In this document: positions 56,401 through 64,000 of the stretch, one piece after another
How positions within the stretch are numbered: position 1 is the first letter of the stretch
How the letters are laid out: every line of letters begins with the position of its first letter
Source: Marisa cornuarietis
Lineage: Eukaryota; Mollusca; Gastropoda; Architaenioglossa; Ampullariidae
NCBI GenBank assembly: GCA_004794655.1
Contig: SMMW01000634.1
Location: 1,212,501 to 1,276,500, forward strand
Direction: 5' to 3'
Length of the DNA stretch: 64,000 nucleotides
Program-made: the position numbers and the translations under genes
The notes under the pieces: generated by a model
The model's database searches: none
The model's input: the letters and a program-made list of their open reading frames with translations, nothing else
Told to the model about the DNA's origin: nothing

Positions 56401-59400
56401 TGTCTCTGTACCACAAGCATTTTAAACAACTGGAAAACTTCTACTACAAGTCCTTCACTCCATCCTTGACATTCGATAGGAGCCCACAAAAATTACCAAC
56501 CTAGAAGATCTGGAGGGGGGCAGATTGCACTATCTTGCCAAAAGAACTGGAAGTTGAGCTGATCTACACAGCCCCCAAAAACTTTGAGGCCAACTGGCAG
56601 CAGAGACTTCTTGCTGCATGAAAGCGATGTCAACGAGTACATCCAGCAGTCATCATGACAATGGCATTCCAGTGCCCCACATATGCCAGACTCTGCGCTT
56701 CCACTTGGGGACTGCAAAGCAGCCTGAGGAGCCATAAGCATAAATGAATCACACAATCTTTGTCTTCTTTGGAAACAAAGGATAACCAACATAATACTTA
56801 GTCAAAAGAAGGAGGAATTTTATTTTATTCTGAATTTTTTTTTTAAGCCTTACAAAAATTTTGCTACTTTTGCATCTTTTGATTCTGACTTTGACTTTAA
56901 CTCATTGCAGCTCACAACACACACAAACACACATTTGAAGCTATCTATCTTTTGGCCAGCCTTGTAGACAGGTAATTGTTTAGAGAAACATGTTTGCTAA
57001 GTGGAGGTCTATATGCAAGCTACACTCACTACTTAAAAATGTCCACCACCAAAGCTGGAATACTGCTCATGGCAAATAATGGTGACTATGCTAATAAGAA
57101 AGTCTTTGTTTTTTGTTTTTGTTCACTTATGATGTCATTTTCTTCCTTATTTCCTGTTTGTTTGGTGAACAATACTTATACATCAGTTCTTCTTCATCAA
57201 ATGAAGGCACCTTTGTTGATTATATGCATTTGCTGCTGTGCTTTCAGCTCTAACATAAACTCTGCCCCAGGTTTGAAGAGACAGTAGCGCCTGAATAAAG
57301 AACACAAAAAGGCAAGTGTTTTGTCTCTACCCTTTTTGATAACTCTTTAAGTACCTATCAGTGTTAGTTGCTGGTTGCTTTTTTACTTATTCCCACATCA
57401 GTACAACATTACAATTTACTTTTGCTTTAGTGACCTGTCAGGGCCTAGGTGATAAATGAAATAGGAGAGATGTGTTTCATGTAAATACATAATGAAAGCT
57501 TATTCAATTTACCAACTGCCTGGCACACACTTCAAACATAAGCAAGAAAAACATGATTTATGCAGAATGGGATTACTCTTACCTTTTTGCTTTGTATACT
57601 TTTTTCTGCACATGGCAGCAATCTTAGTAACAACTTTGAATTTTCAGTTTAAAATGTTTACGGAGATAATGGAGAAATTATACTATGGTGGAGATAAAAA
57701 CATTCGAGAAAGAGCTTTTAATTTGTAGTGTATATAGAATGTTTGTTACAGCTCTACCCTGTGCCAGCAACGAAGGCTATATCATGGTGAGACAGAATCA
57801 CGCTTCATCAAAATGGTGAAAAACAAGACTTCCATGTGACATAACAACACTTCTACTAAATAATATAAACTATCAAAAAATGGGAAAATGAATAATATAA
57901 AAGGGAAAGTAGTGTGTTGAAAGTGTGGTGTGGCCTTGAATTTAAGTCCACCATTAAAAAAAAGATTGTGAAAACCTTAAATCTGATGGAAAGGCTTTAC
58001 TTGTTTAAAAATGAGAAAAAACAGCTGCCAAAGGAGTGACCATAGTGTACATGGGTCAGCTGTAAAAAACTGCTAGCAAACACACTTGATGTAGGGACAG
58101 GTAATTAAGATATGCAACAGTAAAGTGTCATTGATACCAGGGACAAACTGGTGGAGGTTTACCTTGTAAAAGGTGGGCAAAGTCATTGACATATAACAAA
58201 GCATCCAGATCTGAAGAGACTGACTTTATGATGGAGTCAATTTTGGTATTGATGAGAGTAGGAGAAAGAATGCTACCCTGAGAGACATCCATTTCTTGTT
58301 CCAACAAGTCAGACAACAAAGACCTAACCTAAACTTTAAAAGATGATGGGTGAGAAACTGTTGCATAAAGATTTTGAATGACCCCAGAAGTCAAGGGCAT
58401 GAAAGTAAAACAGAATACCTTGCTTGAAGGTAGTTAAAAAAAGACCCCTAAGACAAAAGCATCCCAAATAAAAGTTTCAAATTGTACCAAATAGTAAACA
58501 GTGCTAGGTACCTGTGAAAGCAACACTGCAGGTTAAAAAAAGGAAACGCGATTCAAGCTGCTATGCAAGACCAGCATTTACCATTTGTTCTAAAACTTTA
58601 CAGAGACATCTTGTAAGAAAAATAGGCTAATAAAAGTTTGAAATCAGTGGATCCTGTCTGGGTATCTCCATTACAAAGATGTAAAGTGAAGAAGAGGTAT
58701 GGGATATGTTGCTGCCAAGACATCTGGCAATAACCTGGTGATCTGTAAGAATGGGGCCTCCAGCCTGCAGACAGCTATCTGAAGATGCCTGATATCTTCC
58801 CCTGATCTTCCAAATAGCTGCTTACACTTTCTGGGAGGGGGTGTTAATCAACACAGAGGGCACAAACCTGACATGCAAGCTTCCTAGGTTGTTTACAAAA
58901 TATGCTCAGCGACGTTTAAATGAAATATTTCTCTGTAGTGGGGCAACAGAAGGCTAGGCGTTGGGACTTTTTCCATGTTCATTTGGCTATTGGGTGTTCC
59001 TCTGAGAAAGATAGAACTCCAGGCTATAATGGAAACCTAAATCTAAAAAGAAGATAGACTATTTAAGAGTTCACAAATATAGAGATGTAAGAAGGTATCT
59101 GTAGCCTGAGGCACATGTAGTCAGCCTGCTCCAGAGAACTTAGTGAGTTTTTAATTCTTATTAGCTGAAGAGACTGTTGTATGTCTGGGTAATGAATGTA
59201 CCACTATTGTCTTGAATAATGTGGGATGTGCAAAAGTATACAAAATAATTACAATGGATGGACAATAACATTTACATTAGATGAATTGGCTGCCACAAAC
59301 GACTGCAACAGCTGAACTAATAGTCGGTTGAGCGTAAGCAAGGTAGATAAGGCTCAACATAAGAATAACTATTGGAATGTGAGCAACAGTCATAGCAGGC

Positions 59401-61633
59401 CGCCTTACTGTATTGTGAATTTGTACAGGTACTCTTATACCATGTTAAAGTCGGTGTTTCAAATATATAGAATGCGTGTATGTGTGTGGATGTGTATGCA
59501 TGTTGTTGGTTTATTATTTGTTTTTCGTTCTTTCCAAATTTTCAATGTGTACCAGATTTTTTGCCTTACTTCTTGCTGTCACTTTGTGAAAGAGAAATAA
59601 ACAGTCTGAAAAAAAAAGAAACAAAAAAAAAAAGAACTCCAGGCTTTCCATAACTGGTCCCTAACTGTGGTATGGTAGCCAAAGCAGTGTCATTTAATAT
59701 TGACATAAAAAGTTTTGTAGTGTGGTCATGTAAATCACCATTAATATTTAGCTTAAAACTAGAATCTTTTGTACAGAGATCCTGAAAAGTCAGCCAAACT
59801 GCCTCTAGCAAGTTCCAACTGCCAACTTTAAACTAGTGGTAAACTAGTGACTGAATGTAAGGTAGGTAAAAATGCCATAATTATTAGAAAATGATCCCTG
59901 CCTCTAAGGTCATCATGCACTTTCCAGTTAAAATCCAGCACTATAGTAGGACTGACAACTGAAAAGTCAACAACAGAAACACAAAAACACTGTTGTATAG
60001 TCTGGAAATGTAAGTGAACCATCATTTAAATGATAGAGATCAATTTCCAAAAAAAAAAAACAGATCAAAACCTTGATTTGGTTTCACTCAATGCCTTGCT
60101 CGATGGCCAAAATAGGATACAGGCAGGTAGATCCTATTTTGCCTTATTTATTTATGCGTAGATATTTTAGATATTACGAGAACAAAAAACACATAAAATA
60201 TATTTTGGAAATGTAAATTTATTCAAGATTACTGGAAAAACTTACAAAACTGTATTTAAAAAAACTGTACTGTATGATTACTTCAAAGGTGATTTTGTGA
60301 AAATCTTGTTTTATCTCGATGCAGTAAAGTAATAACTTTAAGACAGATGGTGTATTGAATTTGTGGTGGTAAGATAACAAGTCTACCCTGTTATTTTCCT
60401 TTTAAACTGTAGAATGGTGTCAACAAGAAATAAAATTCCAAAACAAATAAAAAGAAATCAAACCAGTAATTCTCAAACCCTCCCCAAAAGCAAAACTTTA
60501 ATCATCCAATAAAAGCAGCAAACATCAGCAGAAATCAGCTTTGAATTTGGGTAATAATGATAGTTCTTGATATACAACCACTAAAACAACACAAAAATGC
60601 TAAAAAGAATATTATTTTATCTTATAATATGCTTTTACTTTTTTTTTATTAACTTATATTTTGTTATACCTGATCTCGTTCCTTCAAAACATCTTGTAAA
60701 GACTGTTGTGTTGCATTATTCGTCTTCTCTTTTTCAGCTGCAACACAAACATATTATAATAAACAAGATTATTTGTATTATCAGATTTATTATTATTATT
60801 ATTATTATGTTATTTATCTGAATGGTATTTATTTTAGTTCATGCCTACTCTGACTGACAGAGCAGAACATATTAATGAATAGCTATCCCATATCCAAAAG
60901 TATAAAATCTGATACTTGATAGAATAAATGAAAGAATTTTTGTAATCAAATAAAATTTACAGCCATTCTTATCCATCAATGTTACAAACACATTGTACTA
61001 GATAAAGTTCAAGAAACTGAGTATAGTGGTGATATATAGTTCTCCCATCCTTCAGAGCTACACATAGAACAACTTGCTTTCCAATGCTAATGTCAAGATA
61101 GGCCTGTACTGAGCCATATCAGCCGCTGTATTTATCCATGTTCCCCTCCTCCCACCAACCCTTCCAAAGACCATTACCAGTGGACCAGTCAAAGAATAAA
61201 TGATGATGATAATGAATGAATAACCGTTTGCCCATGAGAAGATAGCTTATGTCAAGCTCTAAATCCTCTAGCGGCTAAGCCACTGAATGACACCATTTAA
61301 AGAAATAAATGATCTGTCACTGGCCTTGATCTTAACTGCCCAGCCATGAACTGTATTTCATTCCAATGTTGGAGAGTATTAGAGGCCTTTTCTGAGGCAC
61401 ATTGGACAAGAAACTGCCCAACAAGAAAGCATCCTATATAGTCCAAAAAAAAAACACCACTCCCTTAAACCATTTAATGTTTTCAAGATTCTATGACTGC
61501 TAAGGACCCTGCCAATACTGATCATTAACTGTATGGACTGCAAATCAATGGTAGAAATAAAAACAATTATACATTTTAAAAAAACTCACACTGTAGTTGT
61601 GCGATAGTCCTTTCAAATTCTGCAACAACAGCT
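47726..61633 (-). CDS. TACC: TACC-family protein, C-terminal six coding exons
   Basis: TACC proteins are coiled-coil factors that recruit the microtubule polymerase ch-TOG/XMAP215 to centrosomes and spindle and are Aurora A partners. The conserved part is the C-terminal TACC domain. Six minus-strand exons (61633-61590, 60737-60670, 54416-54324, 52436-52330, 51741-51621, 47785-47726) have GT-AG borders and matching phases, giving 163 residues plus a stop. Signature blocks in order are VVAEFERTIAQLQ, DVLKERDQALEDLQ, AFSDLHRRYEKTKSVMEGFK, NEEVLKKCVQDL, KIQAEEKLDRATEEI, IQSLENSLDQK and ICDELIAKV. These align block by block with vertebrate TACC1/TACC3 as I remember them. The variable N-terminal part is beyond the right edge. 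Invertebrates usually have a single TACC gene, so no paralogue number is given. Confidence 0.93.
48890..49745 (+). mobile_element. CR1/L2-like LINE fragment (pre-RT and RT fingers)
   Basis: Plus-strand frame RRRAERVWRKTGLVIHKEIY, KLFAICNQMTG, LPQLFSDYFTRKISDIRLSL, TCELDPMATSLLLECLD, LLPSITHIVNVSLLSG and VRPLLKK. After a frameshift it reads NNYHPVSNLSFLSKIIEKIV. This is the start of a CR1/L2 RT up to the first finger motifs. The palm is missing. It lies in the TACC intron 47786-51620. Confidence 0.8.
50020..50432 (+). mobile_element. CR1/L2-like LINE 3' end with (ATC)14 tail
   Basis: A degraded C-terminus (IESFKGALKR-type) is followed by a 3' UTR ending 'gtgctatataaattcc' and an uninterrupted (ATC)n run at 50391-50432. 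It may be the 3' part of the element that starts at 48890, with its middle deleted or replaced. Confidence 0.6.
50567..51070 (-). repeat. LINE/SINE 3' end, CR1/L2-like
   Basis: Minus strand: 'aaagcgcattgagtcgactc' and a (TAA)n tail at 50567-50584. The terminus matches the general CR1/L2 style. The body beyond 50700 is not recognised, so the upper limit is a guess. Confidence 0.4.
51621..51741 (-). CDS. TACC: TACC exon
   Basis: 121 bases: ATEEIDKVQKI, then ALKKADLQIQSLENSLDQK. Acceptor ttctcaaag, donor gtacac. Confidence 0.92.
52330..52436 (-). CDS. TACC: TACC exon
   Basis: 107 bases: NEEVLKKCVQDLQTKL, then LKIQAEEKLD. Acceptor gcatag, donor gtactg. It ends with two bases of an Arg codon completed by the next exon. 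Confidence 0.92.
52437..52752. other. TACC intron, no gene seen
   Basis: Short AC run at 52452-52467; otherwise nothing. Confidence 0.5.
52753..53000 (-). repeat. LINE/SINE 3' end with (TTA)n tail
   Basis: Minus-strand end 'ataccgtgctataaaagctc' followed by (ATT)n. The same general layout as 25757 and 50567, in a TACC intron. The body has no recognisable coding sequence. Confidence 0.4.
53370..53900 (-). mobile_element. I-like LINE fragment (RNase H end and C-terminus, copy 2 of tail)
   Basis: Minus-strand frame APGHAGISGNVQADQATKAA (the WVPGHVGIPGNE.AD..AK motif of RNase H), WQSHWNTLGQNML and RREEVVLSRLRMGHT. The 'GEPPPVCPW'-type tail shared with 3730-3860 and 58058-58178 follows. Just upstream, LHHNKNIVFIW-like sequence is frameshifted. 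Confidence 0.8.
54324..54416 (-). CDS. TACC: TACC exon
   Basis: 93 bases, 31 codons: ALEDLQSVETAFSDLHRRYE, then KTKSVMEGFKQ. This is the most diagnostic TACC block (SDL.+RYE..K.V.EGFK). Donor gtatct, acceptor gatttag. Confidence 0.93.
54870..55200 (-). mobile_element. I-like LINE fragment (RNase H start)
   Basis: Minus-strand frames CPGFCSIFTDCS (normally YTDGS, catalytic Asp), GGPVSVAAVLSCQPKQAFSA and LADGCSIFSAELHVILLALH (F.AEL, catalytic Glu). It is separated from the RNase H end at 53370-53900 by a TACC exon, so it is a different insertion or a rearranged piece. Confidence 0.7.
55490..56345 (+). mobile_element. CR1/L2-like LINE fragment, RT palm to 3' end
   Basis: Plus-strand pieces MSINKLKMNDNKTEVLP (post-catalytic block), a degraded thumb near 55680-55960, and SGLTVWNSLPSSLWTNSLHK then FKSSLKTHLFMKYF (C-terminus). 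A 3' UTR with 'cacattgagcttgtctccat' follows. Several frameshifts; catalytic motifs lost. It lies in the TACC intron 54417-60669. Confidence 0.75.
56350..56795 (+). mobile_element. LINE C-terminal fragment with zinc-finger-like end
   Basis: It starts FLLYGCDTCTTC (the TLLYG.ETW block) and KQLENFYYKSF. It ends FQCPTYARLCASTWGLQSSL and RSHKH, a decayed form of the C..C.R.C.SR.GL.SH.R.H finger that closes several jockey/RTE-like ORFs. It follows directly on the L2-like 3' end. Confidence 0.55.
56796..58057. other. TACC intron, no gene seen
   Basis: AT-rich; no recognisable exon or repeat. Confidence 0.5.
59013..59025 (+). repeat. target-site duplication, left copy (processed insertion)
   Basis: AGAACTCCAGGCT, repeated exactly at 59633-59645. 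Confidence 0.88.
59026..59632 (+). mobile_element. poly(A)-tailed processed insertion (607 bp) of unknown source
   Basis: Flanked by a perfect 13-bp duplication. It ends with AATAAA at 59596-59601, then, about 8 bases on, an A-rich tail interrupted by 'g' and 'gaaac'. This is the layout of a reverse-transcribed polyadenylated RNA inserted by LINE machinery. There is no long reading frame. It may be a 5'-truncated 3' UTR of a host mRNA or a SINE-like RNA. Confidence 0.82.
59633..59645 (+). repeat. target-site duplication, right copy (processed insertion)
   Basis: Exact repeat of 59013-59025. Confidence 0.88.
60061..60669. other. TACC intron, no gene seen
   Basis: AT-rich, nothing recognised. 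Confidence 0.5.
60670..60737 (-). CDS. TACC: TACC exon
   Basis: 68 bases reading EKEKTNNATQQSLQDVLKER and then DQ. Acceptor gtgttgcag, donor gtataac. Phase 2 in, phase 0 out. Confidence 0.87.
61590..61633 (-). CDS. TACC: TACC exon (first in window)
   Basis: 44 bases encoding VVAEFERTIAQLQ, matching the IVAEYEKTIAQ block. Acceptor gttttcag, donor gtgagt. It enters with one base completing a codon from an exon outside the recognised set. Confidence 0.85.
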
Positions 61634-62114
61634 CTGAAAACAACAGGAAATATATAAGACCTAAAGTAAGAAAACGCATATAAACTTAATTCTTGCCATT
61701 GTTAACCAAGTTAACTTGATTTTTAACGTATGCCTAGCGCTCAGAGCTACCTCTGAAAACATACCAATTTCTGCTGATTACAAAAAAAAAAAAAAAAAAA
61801 TTCACATAACTGTGTAAAGAGGTAAAAAATATAAAGTAGAATTAGTTTAACAGTAAAAAACCCCAAGAATTTGAAATTTGCTATCTGCATGCAATCTGAG
61901 TATTATCTAATGTGTAATAACTAAGGAAAGGTGGTGTTTAATTTAGCATTTTCAAAAAGACTATTAGACACAGCATCAGCAGTAAGATGTAGTCAGTCTG
62001 GTTATGGATCAAACCACCTGGGGAATGCCATGCCAATGTTCTTGAGTCTTTGTCAGGATGGAGGGTTGTGGCTAGGTGAGCCTGTGGCTCTGTACGAACT
62101 CTAGTTGTTCATTT
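61634..62114. other. upstream TACC intron, no gene seen
   Basis: AT-rich, with an A-homopolymer near 61783-61800. No further TACC exon found between here and the right edge. Confidence 0.4.
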
Positions 62115-62485
62115 TTACTAGGTTCCCTTTGCCTTCCATCCCTGCCCATTGCTGGTATGCATGTGGGCTGATCTTAGCCTTCCAATTCCAAGCACAACAA
62201 GGACATCCCTTTCTGGTACTGCTTTCAAAACTTTGTCCAGCTCTTCATAGAACTCTTCCACTTTGTGGTCTTTGTGTGTTCTGGAGTTGGAGCATAAACT
62301 TGGATAAGGGTGACATTGTGGGGCCTGGCAGCGATGCAAGTGAAAATCAGCCTGACAGAGATGATGACTGTTCCAACCATCTCCTTATGTATGAGGAAAC
62401 CCACATCATGATCGTTTTTGATGTCCTCTCTGCTGTACCACTCTGCTATTAACACGATAGAAGCCTGTGTTAGTGATGTCAAAGA
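62115..62485 (-). mobile_element. RTE/BovB-like LINE endonuclease fragment
   Basis: Minus-strand frames DVGFLIHKEMVGTVIISVRL, TCIAARPHNVTLIQVYAPT (YAPT motif) and VEEFYEELDKVLKAVPERDV, then LVVLGIG, where the family has LVVLGDWNAKVG (the catalytic GDxN is lost). Frameshifted in two places. Confidence 0.75.
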
Positions 62486-62584
62486 CTGGATAGTACAAAT
62501 AAACTTAAGCTTGAGGATGATAAAATGGACGTCCTCTTCTGCTTGAGGAGAAGAAACTGATTATCATTCATCAGTCCACCCAAG

Positions 62585-62800
62585 TATGTCAAGGTGGGTG
62601 ACACCAACATCACCTTCATGTCAACCGTCCAGAATCTCAGATTCATTGTTACTGCAGACATGACCCTTGATAGACAAGGTACAGCTGTCTATCAGTCTGG
62701 CTATCATGAGCTATGTGAGATTAGTGCCATTAGTATAGCATGCAGATATTCCAAGTGCCAATGGAGGCAATTGATGTTGATCTGGCTACAGTAGTTGAAT
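62585..62800 (+). mobile_element. CR1/L2-like LINE fragment (post-RT)
   Basis: Plus-strand frame FMSTVQNLRFIVTADMTLDR and YHELCEISAISI, the 'VRNLGV..D..L....HV...CRSAYYELR.IS.IR' block after the RT. The better-preserved fragment at 63310 has the same block. Confidence 0.6.
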
Positions 62801-63309
62801 TTTCACTCTCCCCTCCCTGAAAAGTGCAAAGTGGTGCATGGTCAAAGTTGATCGTGGTATCGACTGATTCAGCATGATGTTTTGTCTGCTTTGGCTAGTC
62901 ATGGTTCTGTCTCTGGGCTTGTGTGCTTGATGGCACCCATCTCTGCTCCAAGCCAGTTCACACTCAAATAAGAGTGTTTCTCTAATTATACTATAAATTT
63001 ACTGGAAACCTCTGATTATATTCACTGGAAACCAAATGTCTCAGAATTCTTCATCTTTTTCTCTTGCCATAGTGTGTACGTGTAAGTGTGAATGAGTTGT
63101 TTTATGTGTGTGCCATGAATTCCTGTAGCAACCCAGGGAAGAAAAAGAACTATTTAAAAGGCTATTCTCATGTTGCAATGTTTTCAAGGTTTGCCCGTGC
63201 AAGATTTTGCTTGCAATGTAGCTTTGCAGCACCATTCTCCTCACAGGTAGCAAGGCCATTTGCAAATGTCTTGCAAGGTGATGAGGATTATGGATAGTAA
63301 GTAATATGG

Positions 63310-64000
63310 CAAACAACATTGATGTCTGCTGACATGTCTCTTGATAAACATGTCTCTCACATTTGTCGATCTGCATACTATGAGCTCCGGAAGATCAGCT
63401 CCATTCGCCATACTCTGTCCGTCTCAACCACCAAAATTCTTATCTGCTTGTTTATTCTGTCTAAACTAGACTACTGCAACTCTCTTCTTGCTGGCTGTCC
63501 TCAGCACCTCATTGATAAGCTTCAGAAAGTCCAGAACTCAGCTGCTCATCTCATTTTCCGGACTTGCAAACGTGATCATGTCTCACCACTTCTTCGCTCT
63601 CTTCATTGGCTACCAGTTAAAGCTAGAATAGACTACAAGCTCTCAACTCTCTGCTATGGTTTCTTCGAAAGTCACTCCCCCAGCTACATTAACGAAATCT
63701 TGTCTGTCAAAACTCCTGCCCGAAACCTTCGATCCTCATCAGACTCCCGCATTTTATCCCTCCCTCTCACTAAGACAGTCACATACGGACAACGGATGTT
63801 CTCCCTCAGTGCTGCTCAGCAGTGGAACTCTCTTCCACACCATATTCGCCACTCAACTTCCATAGCCGCATTCAAACGCTCTCTTAAAACATATCTTTTT
63901 ACAAAGTACTATTCCTGACATGTACCTCATCTTTATGTTGTTCATTGTCCCTATGTGTACCTTACTGTCTATTGGTTGTTATGTTACTTTTATCAAATTG
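63310..64000 (+). mobile_element. CR1/L2-like LINE, C-terminal region and 3' UTR
   Basis: A clean open frame to the stop at 63916-63918: DKHVSHICRSAYYELRKISS, LSKLDYCNSLLAGCPQHLID, KLQKVQNSAAHLIFRTCK, LLRSLHWLPVKARIDYKLST, QQWNSLPHHIRHSTSIAAFK and RSLKTYLFTKYYS. These are the thumb and C-terminal blocks of CR1/L2-like RTs. It begins abruptly (5' truncation) at about 63310. The 3' UTR runs past the window edge, so the tail is not seen. It is the best preserved L2-like piece here, and so probably the youngest. Confidence 0.85.

Larger units (their letters stand above)
58058..60060 (-). mobile_element. I-like LINE, deleted, carrying a nested insertion
   Basis: Read on the minus strand. Endonuclease C-terminal part: LDFNWKVHDDLRGRDHFLII at about 59930, with the S-x-D-H-x-P-I type end. 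Post-endonuclease linker: WLTFQDLCTKDSSF at about 59790. RT: LLSDLLEQEMDVSQGSILSP (motif B) and DLDALLYVNDF (motif C, YVDDF with Asp changed to Asn; 58330-58180). It then fuses in frame to the RNase H-end block HLLQGKPPPVCPW, so everything between motif C and the C-terminus is deleted. The 58058-58178 stretch is tail copy 3. A poly(A) insertion splits it at 59026-59632. Confidence 0.75.

Noticed and set aside
1..64000. CRISPR arrays, prophage, bacterial operons, endogenous retroviruses, tRNA or rRNA genes
   Set aside because: Intron-exon structure and the repeat content are those of an animal genome. No spaced repeats, gag-pol-env order, or tRNA/rRNA sequence was noticed.

Overview
This is a piece of an animal nuclear genome. 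It is AT-rich, its host genes are split into short exons by multi-kilobase introns with consensus GT-AG borders, and it is full of decayed non-LTR retrotransposons. The mix of repeats (RTE, I-like and CR1/L2-like LINEs, a TTAA-flanked piggyBac-type MITE, a pogo/Tigger-type MITE) and the host genes point to a lophotrochozoan, most likely a mollusc and perhaps a gastropod. The species call is inference.

Left third (about 2.9-25.3 kb): the first seven coding exons, minus strand, of a cilia gene that I identify as CFAP221 (PCDP1/FAP221). The exons join in phase into 311 codons. An RFX X-box-like site lies about 320 bp upstream of the start codon. The introns hold a full-length RTE-type LINE (copy A) with perfect 13-bp target duplications, several truncated LINEs, a 248-bp piggyBac-type MITE and a hAT transposase remnant.

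Middle (25-47 kb): mostly intergenic. It contains a 128-bp 5'-truncated RTE insertion (copy C). It also has a small unrecognised coiled-coil gene (CDS 30540-30938, minus) with a non-coding first exon and a promoter-like block carrying a perfect cAMP-response element. A broken intronless FoxL2-like copy (34.3-35.3 kb, plus) has an in-frame stop, frameshifts and an internal tandem duplication. A 755-bp pogo/Tigger-type MITE follows. A second full-length RTE (copy B, plus, 41.8-45.1 kb) is nested inside an older minus-strand LINE.

Right third (47.7 kb to the edge): the last six coding exons, minus strand, of a TACC (transforming acidic coiled-coil) gene. They encode most of the C-terminal TACC domain. 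Introns hold L2-like and I-like LINE fragments, and one I-like element contains a 607-bp poly(A)-tailed processed insertion with its own 13-bp target duplication.

CFAP221 acts in the axoneme and TACC at centrosome and spindle; nothing suggests that they work together. I see no bacterial-type system, CRISPR array, LTR retrovirus or clearly new multigene system. The most notable points are an in-frame UAG shared by both full-length RTE copies between endonuclease and reverse transcriptase, the FoxL2 pseudogene, and the well-resolved nested insertions.
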